In this document: piece after piece, positions 54,761-64,000 of the stretch | How the letters are laid out: every line of letters starts with the position of its first letter | How positions within the stretch are numbered: the stretch's first letter is position 1 | Assembly: GCA_007258455.2 (NCBI GenBank) | Contig: VDFB02193867.1 | Location: forward strand, 531,128,751 to 531,192,750 | Direction of reading: 5' to 3' | Source of the DNA: Sequoia sempervirens | Lineage: Eukaryota; Streptophyta; Pinopsida; Cupressales; Cupressaceae | DNA length: 64,000 nucleotides | Notes under the pieces: generated by a model | What the model was told of the DNA's origin: nothing | The model's database searches: none | Seen by the model: the letters and a program-made list of their open reading frames with translations, nothing else | Translations under genes and position numbers: made by a program

Positions 54761-56779
54761 TACTGGAGTGCAATCATCTCTAATATAAATTTTGTGGGTA
54801 CAAATTTTAGGATCCAGTCACTTCATATCATGATAATCCCATTCAAATGCATCTTGATGGGCCCTTAATAGGTTTTCCAATAAAAGTTGTTGCTCTTCAT
54901 TCAATTTACTATTAACATTCAAATATTTTCCCTCTGACACATGGACTTGTGTAGTTAATTCTATCATGGAGGCTTCATTAATACATGGTACCTTTAGTTC
55001 ATATGAAAACAATGTATGGAACATACCTATTGTTGTAGGAAGTCTATCTGCAGGAACAATGGCTTCAGGAACAATGGCTACAAGAAGAGTGGTTGCAGGA
55101 AGATTGTCTGTAGGAAGAATGTCTACAGGAACAGTGGATGTAGGAAGAGGAGGCAGAAGAGTCCTGACCGAAGTAGAAGATGATGCTTCCTCCACTTCAT
55201 AATGGTTCTGAATTATGTTAGCCAACACTTCATCCTCATCTTGGAGCTGCATGAAAGAGCTTCTGCCTAGCATCATAAGTTGTGCCACATAATTAACTTC
55301 CTCGGCCTCTTCACCAACTTGTGGCCATACAAAATCTTCTTCATCATGAGATGGCTAAGCAGGTGGATAAAGAACTAACTTTTTAGTGCTCCTTCCATCT
55401 GAAATGGTCATGTCACCTAACCGACATCCAATGTATACATCTGTAGTTGCCAACCAAGGCCTTCCAAGAATGATAGGATACCCGCCTAGTGTAGCCTTAG
55501 GAGAAAGAATCATAAAATCTATTGGATATTCCTAGGAGTCTAGAACTGCCACAAGATCCTCTACTACGCCATCAAACTTAATAGTAGAGCTATCAGCAAG
55601 CTGCAGGACAGTAGGAGTAGATCCCATACTTGAAATTTTTAGTTGCTATAGGATGTCTTTGGTCATTACATTGATTGTTGCCCTTAAATCAATCAGAGCA
55701 TTCTTCACTTGGATCCCGTTTATGACAACTGCTATCACATGACTTCCTGACTCATTATACTTGGGAATAATCACTTTTCCCAACATGATATCAACTAGCT
55801 AACCCACCACATGAATTATAGTTGGGTATCTCTTCTTCCTTCCCAGATTCTTAAGACAAGCTTCCTTGATAGCTTTGTCATAGATTTCAACATCCTTTAT
55901 GGCTTGAAATAGGGGTATCTGAACACATATATGCTTTAGTTGATCTAGGATTTCAAAACTGGTATCCTCCTTTTCTTCTTTCTTCTTGGCAACTTCTAAT
56001 CTCCAAGGAAATGGTGGTTCTTGCTCTGTCTACTTGGCTTGGACTGGTTCAATATTTTTAGGTGCAGTTGGTTGAATAAGATCATTTAGTGGATCCTCCC
56101 CCTCTTCCATAGGAAGCTCAATAATGATGGGCTTGGAAGGGGTTGGTAGAATGGTGCCTGAACGTAGGTGGATATCACTTACACTCACAACATATGCAGG
56201 AAATTGATTTGAATCAGCAGAGTATGCAGGTTGCTGCTGTGGTTTGTTATTTGGATTAGGTGTGGGCTAAGTTAGTATCTGAGTGGGTTTAGGTGCATTT
56301 GAGATTGGATTAGTAGGTGGAGGCATTATAGCAAGTTGCTAGGGCTGAGAAGGTGGATGCATGTAACTAGTTGTCTGAGTAGGCCATTGTTGTCCTCCTC
56401 TCCATTGATTTGTTTGCTACCAATTTCCTGGAGGTGGTTTCCATTGCCCTTGAAATTGCTACCAATTCCCCTGAGTTTGCTGCCACTAAGGTGGAGAACT
56501 CTGATGGATGGGCCAAGGATTTGGAGGGTTACTCCAAGGATGTGGTTGAAATCCTCCATAACTGGGTGGATATGGGGGCTGCCATTAGTTACCAGATGAA
56601 TAAGAGTTAAAATATGGTCCAACATAGGATAGTGGATCTAGTGGCATACCTTGTCTTAGATCCCAAGGCTTCCTTTGTGCAACATAGTAGACTTGGTCTT
56701 CTTCAATCTGAATTGGATTTAACTTAGGTGAAATTTGTTTTCTTTCTAGGTTAGCTACCATCTTACATCTATAGTCCTT
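54761..56779 (-). pseudogene. Protease and linker of element H
   Basis: The retropepsin region is at about 55770-55400. The active site reads ALIDLRATINVMTKDIL, with Asp kept but Gly of DLGA changed to Arg, followed by TPTVLQLADSSTIKFDGVVE and YPIILGRPWLATTDVYIGCR. Between gag and protease is a Pro/Gln/Trp-rich linker (56600-56300). After protease, 55288-54818 is open and contains heptad-like repeats (VPVDILPTDNLPATTLL). Stops here mostly replace Gln or Trp. Confidence 0.8.
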
Positions 56780-57815
56780 TTATCTATAGTGAGGACAATA
56801 CTCTGTCAACATCATTTCTGCCTCCTCTTGCTTCTTTTTGGCATGAAGTGTATCTAGCTGAGCAGCTAGATCGTTGATAATATCTTGCTTGAAGTATACT
56901 AGAAAATGAGTTATCTCCATTCTTGAAACTCCACTGGTAGTTGACTTACCCATGGAAGATTGATAAGCCCCCCCTTTCTTTGAAGCTATCTTAGAGTAAT
57001 TTTGGCATATTTTCTTGATATCCTCCCAAGGAACTTGGGAGATATCTCCTCTTTCCATGAGGTCCAAGGCATCAATGTAGTTGTCATTAATTCCTCTTAG
57101 GAAAAGCAACTTTTGTGAGTCCTCATTAAGTGCATGGTGTGGGGACTTTTGCAGGAAAAACAAGAACCTTGCAATGTAATATTTTAGGCTCGCATCTTCC
57201 TTTTGCTGCATCCTGAATGTCACCTCCTCTCATGTCACTACCCCTATAGTATTCCTTGTATTTCTCAAGGAATCTTTTCTTCATGTCTTCCCAAGTTTCC
57301 ATAGTATCCCTGCCTAGGCTCATGAACCATCTTAATGCAGCATCTTTCAAAGTGGTGGGAAATAACTTAAGTCGATGGGCATCAGTAGTATAATCATAAC
57401 TCTTGCAGAGTATGTCAAACTCAAATAAGAAGGTATCAGGATCTTCTATCACAAGTCCATAAAACTTGAGGAGTGTTGAGGTAGGAATGTTCTTGATGTT
57501 GTCAACTTCATTTTGATGGGCAATGGGAAAAGGAAAAGTTGGTTGGTTTTGTCTATTCCTATTTGTATCACCCATGCTTGCTTGATGTGGTTCTAAGACA
57601 AAGGGGTTCTCAAGCTGATTTTGATCTTCTGAGGAGACTTCAGAGTTAGTTAGATTAGGATATGCATCAACAAAGGGGTGTGGATCTTCTTCTTCCTCTT
57701 CTTCTGGTAGGTTATGGTACTCAACTAGCTAGAATGGATGAGGATTTTTTGGAAGAAATGTCCCATAAGCATCCCTTCTCCTTCATCTATGCATGCAGTA
57801 TCACTCACTATCCAT
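56780..57815 (-). pseudogene. gag of element H
   Basis: The likely start is ATG at 57815 (MDSE), in the same frame as the later VEYHNLPEEEEEEDPHPF and the MGDTNRNRQNQPTF segment at 57575. The gag domain (SDMRGGD upstream part: LKLFPTTLKDAALRWFMSLG, WEDMKKRFLEKY) has one frameshift near 57215, after which it continues with DASLKYYIARFLFFLQKSPH to 56780 and a Cys/His-containing end (TEYCPHYR). A second shift in RT restores the original frame, so 57815-52170 was one continuous polyprotein of about 1,880 codons. Confidence 0.85.
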
Positions 57816-57948
57816 TAGCTCACACAAAGAATTGGTAAAGAATTAGGAGGGTCATTCCTTCCTAAATGAGGATATGCTAAGAACAACTTCTAGAAACACT
57901 ATAGTAAGAAAAACTACCAATGAATCCAAAATACTTCCTAGCTTGACA

Positions 57949-57969
57949 CCATCCTTGGCAACAATGCCA
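57949..57969 (-). other. Primer-binding site of element H
   Basis: The minus strand reads TGGCATTGTTGCCAAGGAT, four bases from the LTR. It resembles a decayed tRNA-Asp type site (TGGCGCCGTTGCC) used by many Athila and Tat elements. Confidence 0.65.
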
Positions 57970-57973
57970 AAAT

Positions 57974-59188
57974 TGTTGGCCTTCTACAATGATTTCATAA
58001 CTAAGCCTTTAAACCCATGATTCAAAGACTGAACATCTAACCTGAATAGCTATTCAATCATCATGAAGGTGCATTTAACTTTTCAACCAAGGGACGTGAC
58101 CTTGAAATGGATCAGCATAGTATGTGCACTAGGGGCTCAAGTAGTCATTGCATTCTATAGCTAAGAAACACAATAATAAAAGTAAATTGCTTAAAAGGAA
58201 ATAAAGCAAATGTTGAACATCAACCAACAACTATGTTAAGCTAAAATGCATATAAAGAATGCAAATATGAGTGACAAACAAGAGACTACTTTGTCTGGTT
58301 TGGCTACAAGAACAATCATAGAATGGAATTCTAGTGGCTGCAGGAACAGTCGATGCCAGATTTTTAATTAAGTACTAAACAACAAGTAATACTAAACTAA
58401 TGTTAAACTAAGAAGATGTATTACTCACCAAGTGGGCCCCCTTGGATAAGTATCCTCTAAACTAACAAGAACTCAGATGCTCGAACTTAGAACTTTATTT
58501 TATTTACTATAAATCATGCATACAAAGAGTAATGTATTTGTATCACTAAAACTGGAGAATGAGAGTACAATGTCAAATTGTGCAACCTCTTGAAGGAGGA
58601 GAATCAAGCCATTATTTATACTACAACTAAACAAGGAAGTCAACTCCACGACTAGGTGGATGCCATTTAGGGAAAATAGGGGAAAGTGGAGTGATGGGCA
58701 TTACGCATGCATGGAATCTAGTCAAACATGCAAGTCAAGCGTAGATCTAGCACAACAGTAATGCCATGCATGCTTGATCATTAAGGTCCACTACATGGCA
58801 GATACATTTAGTTGCATGAAGAATCTTTGCTGTTGGCTCCCTTTGACTTGGAGTGATTCCTCAGCTGGTCGTTATGGTGCATGCCCAGCTAGCAGTGTCT
58901 TCCTCAACTTGGCATATCAAATTTGCATGTCAAGGTTAGTACGCATAATAACTGCACATCTATAACCACTCTAAGAAACATCCATTAATCACATGCAAAA
59001 TCAATACAAATGACCCACATATTATGCCAAATATCATTAAAGCTTGTAGAGATAGGATAATATCAAATGTCAATGGTTTGAGGGAAACATTATGCTAATA
59101 CCAACACTTAAGCATTAAAGTCCATGACATATATGAGAAAATAGACTATAGATTCTACCAAAAACTAGACAAAAAACTAGGCTCATCA
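57974..59188 (-). repeat. Element H 5' LTR, 1215 bp
   Basis: It runs from TGTTGGCCTTC to AGGCTCATCA. It carries about 230 bp (near 58250-58500) missing from the 3' LTR, including gctgcaggaacagtcgatg, which resembles repeats inside the pol region at 55060-55140. Confidence 0.92.
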
Positions 59189-59559
59189 GCAGCCGCACTC
59201 ATAGCAACTAAAGTCAGAGTAGTGTGGGTGGCTCTACTTCCTCAGGGGATACATTAGGTCACAGGTCCCATTTCTTTCACAGACATTCTTCCAGTCACAT
59301 GGTGAGTCACAGTCATGGATCATCTGGGTGAGAACACAAGTCAGAGCATAGTCAGCCTCTAGTCACATATCCATCAGCCTCTCAGAGTCATGCCACAGGA
59401 GCCTCACAACCTCATGTCACTATATCGATGATGCCATCAGTATCAGTTCCATTGGCCTCACAGACACATGTTGTCATGTCTTCATAGGTTATGCCAGTGT
59501 CAATCATAGGTCATTAGTCACCACACTCTTCTCCATGAGGGGATGAGGAGAGCACATCC
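59189..59559 (+). pseudogene. PMD gene, C-terminal Ser/His-rich tail
   Basis: Immediately right of element H the plus strand continues the Ser-rich frame that was cut at 48598 (GTGTGSGSRS). It reads SRTHSNxSQSSVGGSTSSGD, LGHRSHFFHRHSSSHMVSHS and VTISMMPSVSVPLASQTHVV, ending near TAG at 59557-59559. The tail is low-complexity and rich in Ser, His and Thr. Continuity of composition across the insertion is the main support that both parts are one gene. Confidence 0.65.
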
Positions 59560-59699
59560 TAGGATATTTTTCATTGTTTTTTTATTATTATGTTGGAGAC
59601 ATTATGTTATGATACTTTATATTTTGACCATCGAGCCTGCAAGCTCTATTTTTGGGATATCTCGTAACTCTATCCTGTGACATGATTTTTGAGATTACG

Positions 59700-60130
59700 T
59701 ATGCGATGCAATTTTGATGCGGCCTATATGCTTTATGTCATGTGATGATGCATTGTGTGTTGATCATGTTTATGATATATGATTATTTGATGATGATTAT
59801 GATGATGTAGTTATGATGACTATATGATGCCTATGTAATGTGATTTATACTTTTATGATTCCTATGATGATGTCTTTTATATGCTATGCCATGTTTCTTT
59901 TATGATAGCTACTTATGATGAGATGCCATGATGATATGATGGTTATTTATGCTTATATGCCATGACGATGTTGTGTTATAATGATGATTATATGGATGCA
60001 TATTGTATGATTGTAATGGATGCCATGTTTATGATTATGGATGTGTTAATTCAATCTTATGATGTGATATATGTGTTTTAATGTGAATGTGTAAAAACCT
60101 AATGCAATGCCTATATGATCATGTATGCAC
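59700..60130. repeat. Degenerate ATGATG-rich simple sequence
   Basis: Words such as tgatgatgattatgatgatg and ttatgatg recur throughout without a strict period. This appears to be a decayed microsatellite downstream of the PMD gene. Confidence 0.7.
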
Positions 60131-60473
60131 TTATGTTTTTGTATGTCACAAGATATCACCATGAGATGGATGAGGCGAGATGACAAGATAGAAGGAGATG
60201 AATGTTAGCGTGGAGACCAAATCCTTCAACATGTTATCACAAGACTTAATAATTATTGCTCTTAATCATCATTGGGTGGATTATTGTAATGGCCAAAAAA
60301 CACCATGATATGACATAGATCAAGGTGTGCAAGGTCGTACCATCACATGAGACAAGCATTCATAGAAAAGGATGCTCATGACTCATACTAAGAGCTCAAT
60401 TTCCCTAGTCTTTTTGTTACAACCAACCACAAGCATAAAGAAGATAAGAAAGACAATAAAGACAAGTCATGAA

Positions 60474-60627
60474 ATGTCGTTGCTCCTCTAAATCCTATTA
60501 CCAGGACATCCTAGAGGAACTAGCAACATGACTACCTGAAAAAGATAGTACAAGTCAATCATCATGATACGTCATTGCTTCTCTAAATCCTATCACCAGG
60601 ACATCATGGAGAAACTAGTAGCATGAT
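60474..60627. repeat. Two-copy repeat, about 95-bp spacing
   Basis: The segments 60474-60531 and 60568-60627 share cgttgctcctctaaatccta and accaggacatc with scattered differences. Confidence 0.8.
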
Positions 60628-60956
60628 GAAAGATCAAATGACCAAATGTTAAGATAATTTTTTTCAAGTGTGTCTGAATTTCAAGTGTTTTGATGTCAAG
60701 TTGCCAGGCTTGACAGTGTCAAATGCCAAAGTTGTTAGGTTTGACGATGTCAAGGTGTCGAATGTCAGAGTTTTCCAAATTCAGGAAGGACACATCCTGA
60801 ATAATCTCGATGTTGAGAGGATTGATCCTCAAGTGTTAAGAGGATCCCTCAAAATGATAGATGATGGTGACGATGCCTAGGAAGGACACATCCTAAGGCA
60901 CAAGTAAATGACAAAGGAGATCCTTCAGAAGGACACATCTGAAGAATAACCAAGAG

Positions 60957-61064
60957 TTGACAGTTTGACTAGTTTTTACTAAGTTTACCTGAAGTTGACT
61001 GAATTTGACTTTTGTTGACAGAATTTCCTTGTGTTGACAGAATTGACTACATGTCAATGTTGAC
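60957..61064. promoter_or_regulatory. Cluster of nine TTGAC (W-box core) motifs
   Basis: TTGAC starts at 60957, 60965, 60995, 61005, 61015, 61034, 61043 and 61060, and the reverse GTCAA lies at 61053, all within 108 bases. TTGAC is the core of the W-box bound by plant WRKY factors. The density is striking, but the motif may also be spread by local duplication of a gttgacagaattt-like unit. Confidence 0.45.
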
Positions 61065-61511
61065 ATGTTGATGCGACTGACATGTTGATTAAATGATTGT
61101 CATAGTTTGTTGTAAGAGTTTGTCTATTTTAGAGTGACCTGTTTGTCTTCATAACATTTTGACATGTATGCCAGTGTAGTGTTATGAACCTTAATGGTTG
61201 ACCTAGTGTTTCCTCGGGGGCTCATCAACTGATGGCCTTGCTTATGGCATACACTCAGAGACCATGTAGTTTGATACAACCAATGACTTTGTCGTAATGA
61301 GAAAAGATTGAGTCATGATTTTTATTTTGAAAAACCTAAAAGGATTGACCTAATGTCTCAAAGGCTTGAAAATGAGCCTTGCCTACATAGCAAATGCGTA
61401 GAGACAACATAGTTTGACAAATGACAAAGACTAACTGACATCACTGACTTGACAAGATACGAATATGTTTTTGTATTTTTTCAATATTTTGATTTTTTTG
61501 TATTTCTTTGA

Positions 61512-61640
61512 GACATTTTTTTATTTTTAGGACATTTTATGATTTTTAGGTCTTTTTTCAAGACATTTTATAATTTTTAGGGCTTTTTTAGGACATTTTA
61601 TGTTTTCTAGGTCTTTTTTCAGGACATTTTATGATTGACA
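61512..61640. repeat. 30-bp tandem array
   Basis: The word gacatttta with tttttagg(t/g)ctttttt recurs at 61531, 61562, 61592 and 61622, with a partial copy at 61512. Confidence 0.8.
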
Positions 61641-62162
61641 GGACCATGTATGATACCCACTGCAGTCAGATGATAAAGGAATTCCCCTAGTTAGGTCCAA
61701 GACTAGCCAAGTTTGAGCGATGTGAAAAGTATGTGCTTGGGGTGACAGATGGACATTATGCAGAACTTGATGTCAACCATTGTTAGCCATGAAAGGAATG
61801 GTAGGGTTTCATGATGGGTGTCAAGATGATGTCAAAAAAATGGGTATTTATTATGGACTAAGGTAGATAGAGTGATAGTAGATGGAAGAGCAAAACCAAC
61901 TACGCATGGTGCCTATTTGCCAGGTTTCCACCATGGTACTTATCCAAAGCGCTGTTTACCAAGTTTTCACTATTGGATGAATTATTTCTTTACTTTTTTT
62001 TTGTCATTTTTTAATTTTTTTAATTTTTTAATTTTTAAATTTTTAAATTTTTTTTGGTGTCACTAAGACACTTGTTTGCCAGGTTTTCATCAGGGTGACG
62101 ATTTTTTTTATATTTTTCAATTTTTTTTGTGTTTTTATGGTTTTCATCCAGACTCTCTAATG

Positions 62163-64000
62163 CTATGCATAGAACTTTTGAAGATGTAGATTATTGATAG
62201 GATCTGTTAGTTGTTCATCATCTGGAGTAGCTAGCTAATATGCTTTAGAACCAAAAGAGGACATGATGATGTAAGGACCCAACCAATTAGGCTCAAACTT
62301 GCCAAGTTTTTCTTTGTTAGACTAATTATTGGGATTTTGCATGAGGACCAAGTCACCAATGTCAAGCTTTCTGACCATGACACTTTTGTTATAACTACAA
62401 CAAAGATGATTCTAATATGCCTATAGGTGATTTAAGGAATTATGTTTGCACTCCTCTAACATTTCCAATTCATGTAGTCGTGATTATCTATATTCCTCAT
62501 CATTGATCAAACCCTTCAGGGAGACTCTTAATGATGGAATTTCAACCTTGATGGGCAGGATGGCTTCAGCTCCAAAGACCAAGGAAAATGGGGTGGCTCC
62601 TGTAGGCGTGCAGATGCTGGTGCGGTAATCCCAAAGAGTAGGCTTGAGTTGGATGTGCCAGTCACAGCCAATGTTATTTACTATCTTCTTAAGAATTTTA
62701 ATGATGGTTTTATTAGATGCCTCAACTTGACCATTTCCTTGTGGGTAGTATGATGTGGAGAAATGATGTTAAATGTGGAAGCATTCACATAGCTCATAAA
62801 TGTCTTAATTTTTGAAAGGATGCCCATTGTATGTGATGATGGATTGTGGTACACCATACTGGCAGATGATGTATTTGAGGATGAATTTGGAAAAAAAAAT
62901 TTCGATTATGTATGTGGGGGGGGATGGCTTCAATCCACTTAGTGAAATACTTAGTGGCAGTGATATTGAATTTGTGGCCATTGGAAGAAATAGGATGGAT
63001 TTTTCCCATAAGGTCGAGTCCCCATTATGTGAAGGGCCAAGGAGAAGTGATCAGTCGAAGTTCCTATGTTGGTGCATGAATCAAATCACTATGTATCTAA
63101 CATTGGTGACATGTTCTGACAAATTCAAGTGCATCCTTTTCCATAGTTGGCCAGTAATACCCAAGTCTCGTTATCTTCTTGGCTAAAGAGGGACCACTCA
63201 AATGAGATCCACATATACCCTCTTGTACCTCATGTAAGGTTGTTCATGCTTCATCAGTCTCAAGACATAAAAGAAGGCTATTGTCAAAGCTACAGTAGTA
63301 TAAGGTGTCACTGATGATGGTGTATCAGGTGGATTTACGAATAAAGGACTTTTGTTGGTTGTTGGATAGGTTCAGTGGAAGGGTTTGGGACCAGGGATAG
63401 TCATAAATATCCTGATACCATGGAGATTTGGGACCAGCAAGCTCGCAAACCATCTCTAATTCTGGAATGTTATATGCAGGAACCAAAATTTGTTCTACCA
63501 AGAACTCAAATTGAGGGAAATTGCTTGGAATGTCTAGAAGAGAACCAATTGTAGCCATTGCGTCTGTCACCTTGTTTTTTGCCCTCAATATTTGTACAAA
63601 AGAAAGCATGTGGAAGTATGACTGAAAAATATCAACCATTCATTTATAGGGAATTAACTTCTTGTCCTTGGTGTCATAATCACCATTGACTTGGCTAATG
63701 ACCAATTGAGAATCTCTGAGAACATGCAAATTTTTTATTTTCCATTTTATGGCCATTCTAAGTCCTATGACAAGTGCCTCATATTCTACAATATTATTTG
63801 TACATGGAAAGGCAATTCAAAATGACTTAGGGATGGAATCTCATTGTGGTGTAATAAATAGTATTCCTGCTCCCGAGCCATGACTAGTATGAGACCCGTC
63901 AAAGTAAAGTTTCCAAGGTGATTTAGGCTCTACATGAAATATGGATTCATCAAGAAAGTCTACTACTAGTGGATGATCACCTTGTATAGGTGCATCTTCC
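62163..64000 (-). pseudogene. RNase H and integrase of element G (continues beyond window)
   Basis: From the window edge the minus strand reads RNase H (WKLYFDGSHTSHGSGAG, CTNNIVEYEALVIGLRMA, VLRDSQLVISQVNGDYD), a linker, the integrase zinc finger (GICGSHLSGP, then FVRTCHQC), and the core. In the core WGLDLMG keeps the first Asp, SIITYNGHPFKN has Tyr for the second Asp (codon 62831-62829), and GNGQVEASNKT keeps Glu. The end is EPNWLGPYIIMSSFGSKAY, finishing at the stop 62165-62163. Several stops and frameshifts break it. It sits on the same strand as the 3' LTR of element G. Confidence 0.88.

Larger units (their letters stand above)
48599..59188 (-). mobile_element. Element H: complete Athila-like Ty3/gypsy, 10.6 kb, nested in the PMD gene
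   Basis: LTRs at 48599-49586 and 57974-59188 flank, on the minus strand, a primer site, one gag-protease-RT-RNase H-integrase frame (57815-52170), an extra ORF with a coiled coil (51559-49601) and a polypurine tract (49587-49600). Flanking pentamers GAAGT (48594-48598) and GCAGC (59189-59193) agree at three of five positions, so the target duplication is decayed or the ends are slightly off. The PMD reading resumes right after the element. Confidence 0.88.
59560..62162. other. Spacer of element G between the PMD gene and integrase, repeat-rich
   Basis: It holds no supported protein. Contents in order are: an LTR-end-like word (59624-59652), a TGATGATTATGATG-rich stretch (59700-60130), a 95-bp two-copy repeat (60474-60627), three copies of a palindromic word (60781-60945), a TTGAC cluster (60957-61064), a 30-bp array (61512-61640) and three copies of a tttgccaggttttca-like word (61918-62095) separated by a T-rich tract. 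Confidence 0.6.
44017..64000 (-). mobile_element. Element G: very large Ty3/gypsy with an antisense PMD gene (continues beyond window)
   Basis: The minus-strand element is read from its 3' end: 3' LTR (44017-45440), polypurine tract (45441-45455), an oppositely oriented plant mobile domain gene (45734-59559, interrupted by element H), a 2.6-kb repeat-rich spacer, then integrase and RNase H (62163 to window end). RT, protease, gag and 5' LTR should lie right of 64000. Excluding H, at least 9.4 kb of G is in the window. Assignment of the LTR and the integrase to one element is an inference from orientation, polypurine tract and order. Confidence 0.72.

Noticed and set aside
59700..60130. Possible CRISPR-like or satellite array
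   Set aside because: There is no constant repeat with unique spacers and no strict period. It is a decayed ATGATG-type simple sequence in a plant genome.

Overview
This window looks like intergenic DNA from a seed plant with a very large genome, most likely a gymnosperm such as a conifer. That is an inference from the AT-rich sequence, the dense nesting of old plant-type LTR retrotransposons, the large Ty3/gypsy elements with extra ORFs, and the absence of any intact host gene over 64 kb. I see no rRNA, tRNA gene, CRISPR array or bacterial-type gene. Nearly every coding region is decayed. Much of the decay is in-frame stops, often where Gln or Trp is expected, which suggests C-to-T change at methylated DNA.

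Layout. 1-1775: element A, a Ty1/copia gag-protease remnant on the minus strand with its 5' LTR. It lies inside element B (1776-8155), a minus-strand Ty3/gypsy with gag, a long repeat-rich leader and a 5' LTR. B interrupts the reverse transcriptase of element C (8156-13964), a minus-strand Ty3/gypsy in which RNase H precedes RT. C abuts an unrecognised degenerate ORF of about 990 codons (D, 13965-16932). 17665-26425 is element E, a complete minus-strand element with 2.4-kb LTRs and only a gag-type ORF (TR-GAG type). 26426-32138 is mostly unassigned but holds a tRNA-derived SINE with a 19-bp target duplication. 32139-32512 is a plus-strand gypsy integrase tail (F). 33-37.3 kb is an array of about 100-bp palindromic repeats inside a rearranged duplication. 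37.7-40.6 kb is a 42-bp minisatellite split by a 2.5-kb insertion. 40.6-44.0 kb holds two unrecognised gene-like fragments.

44017 to the window end is the most interesting part. Element G is a very large minus-strand Ty3/gypsy. It has a 3' LTR (44017-45440), a polypurine tract, and RNase H-integrase at the far right (62163-64000). Between integrase and 3' LTR lies an oppositely oriented gene for a plant mobile domain (PMD) protein. That gene has a TATA box, a short first exon, a candidate intron, an RGG-rich segment, a Glu/Arg repeat and a Ser/His-rich tail. A complete 10.6-kb Athila-like element H (48599-59188) has inserted into it.

The elements record successive insertions: A into B, B into C, and H into the PMD gene of G. 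The LTRs of B and G are related and both carry serial AT hairpins. None of these elements appears able to move by itself today. All protein readings were made by eye; no database search was run.
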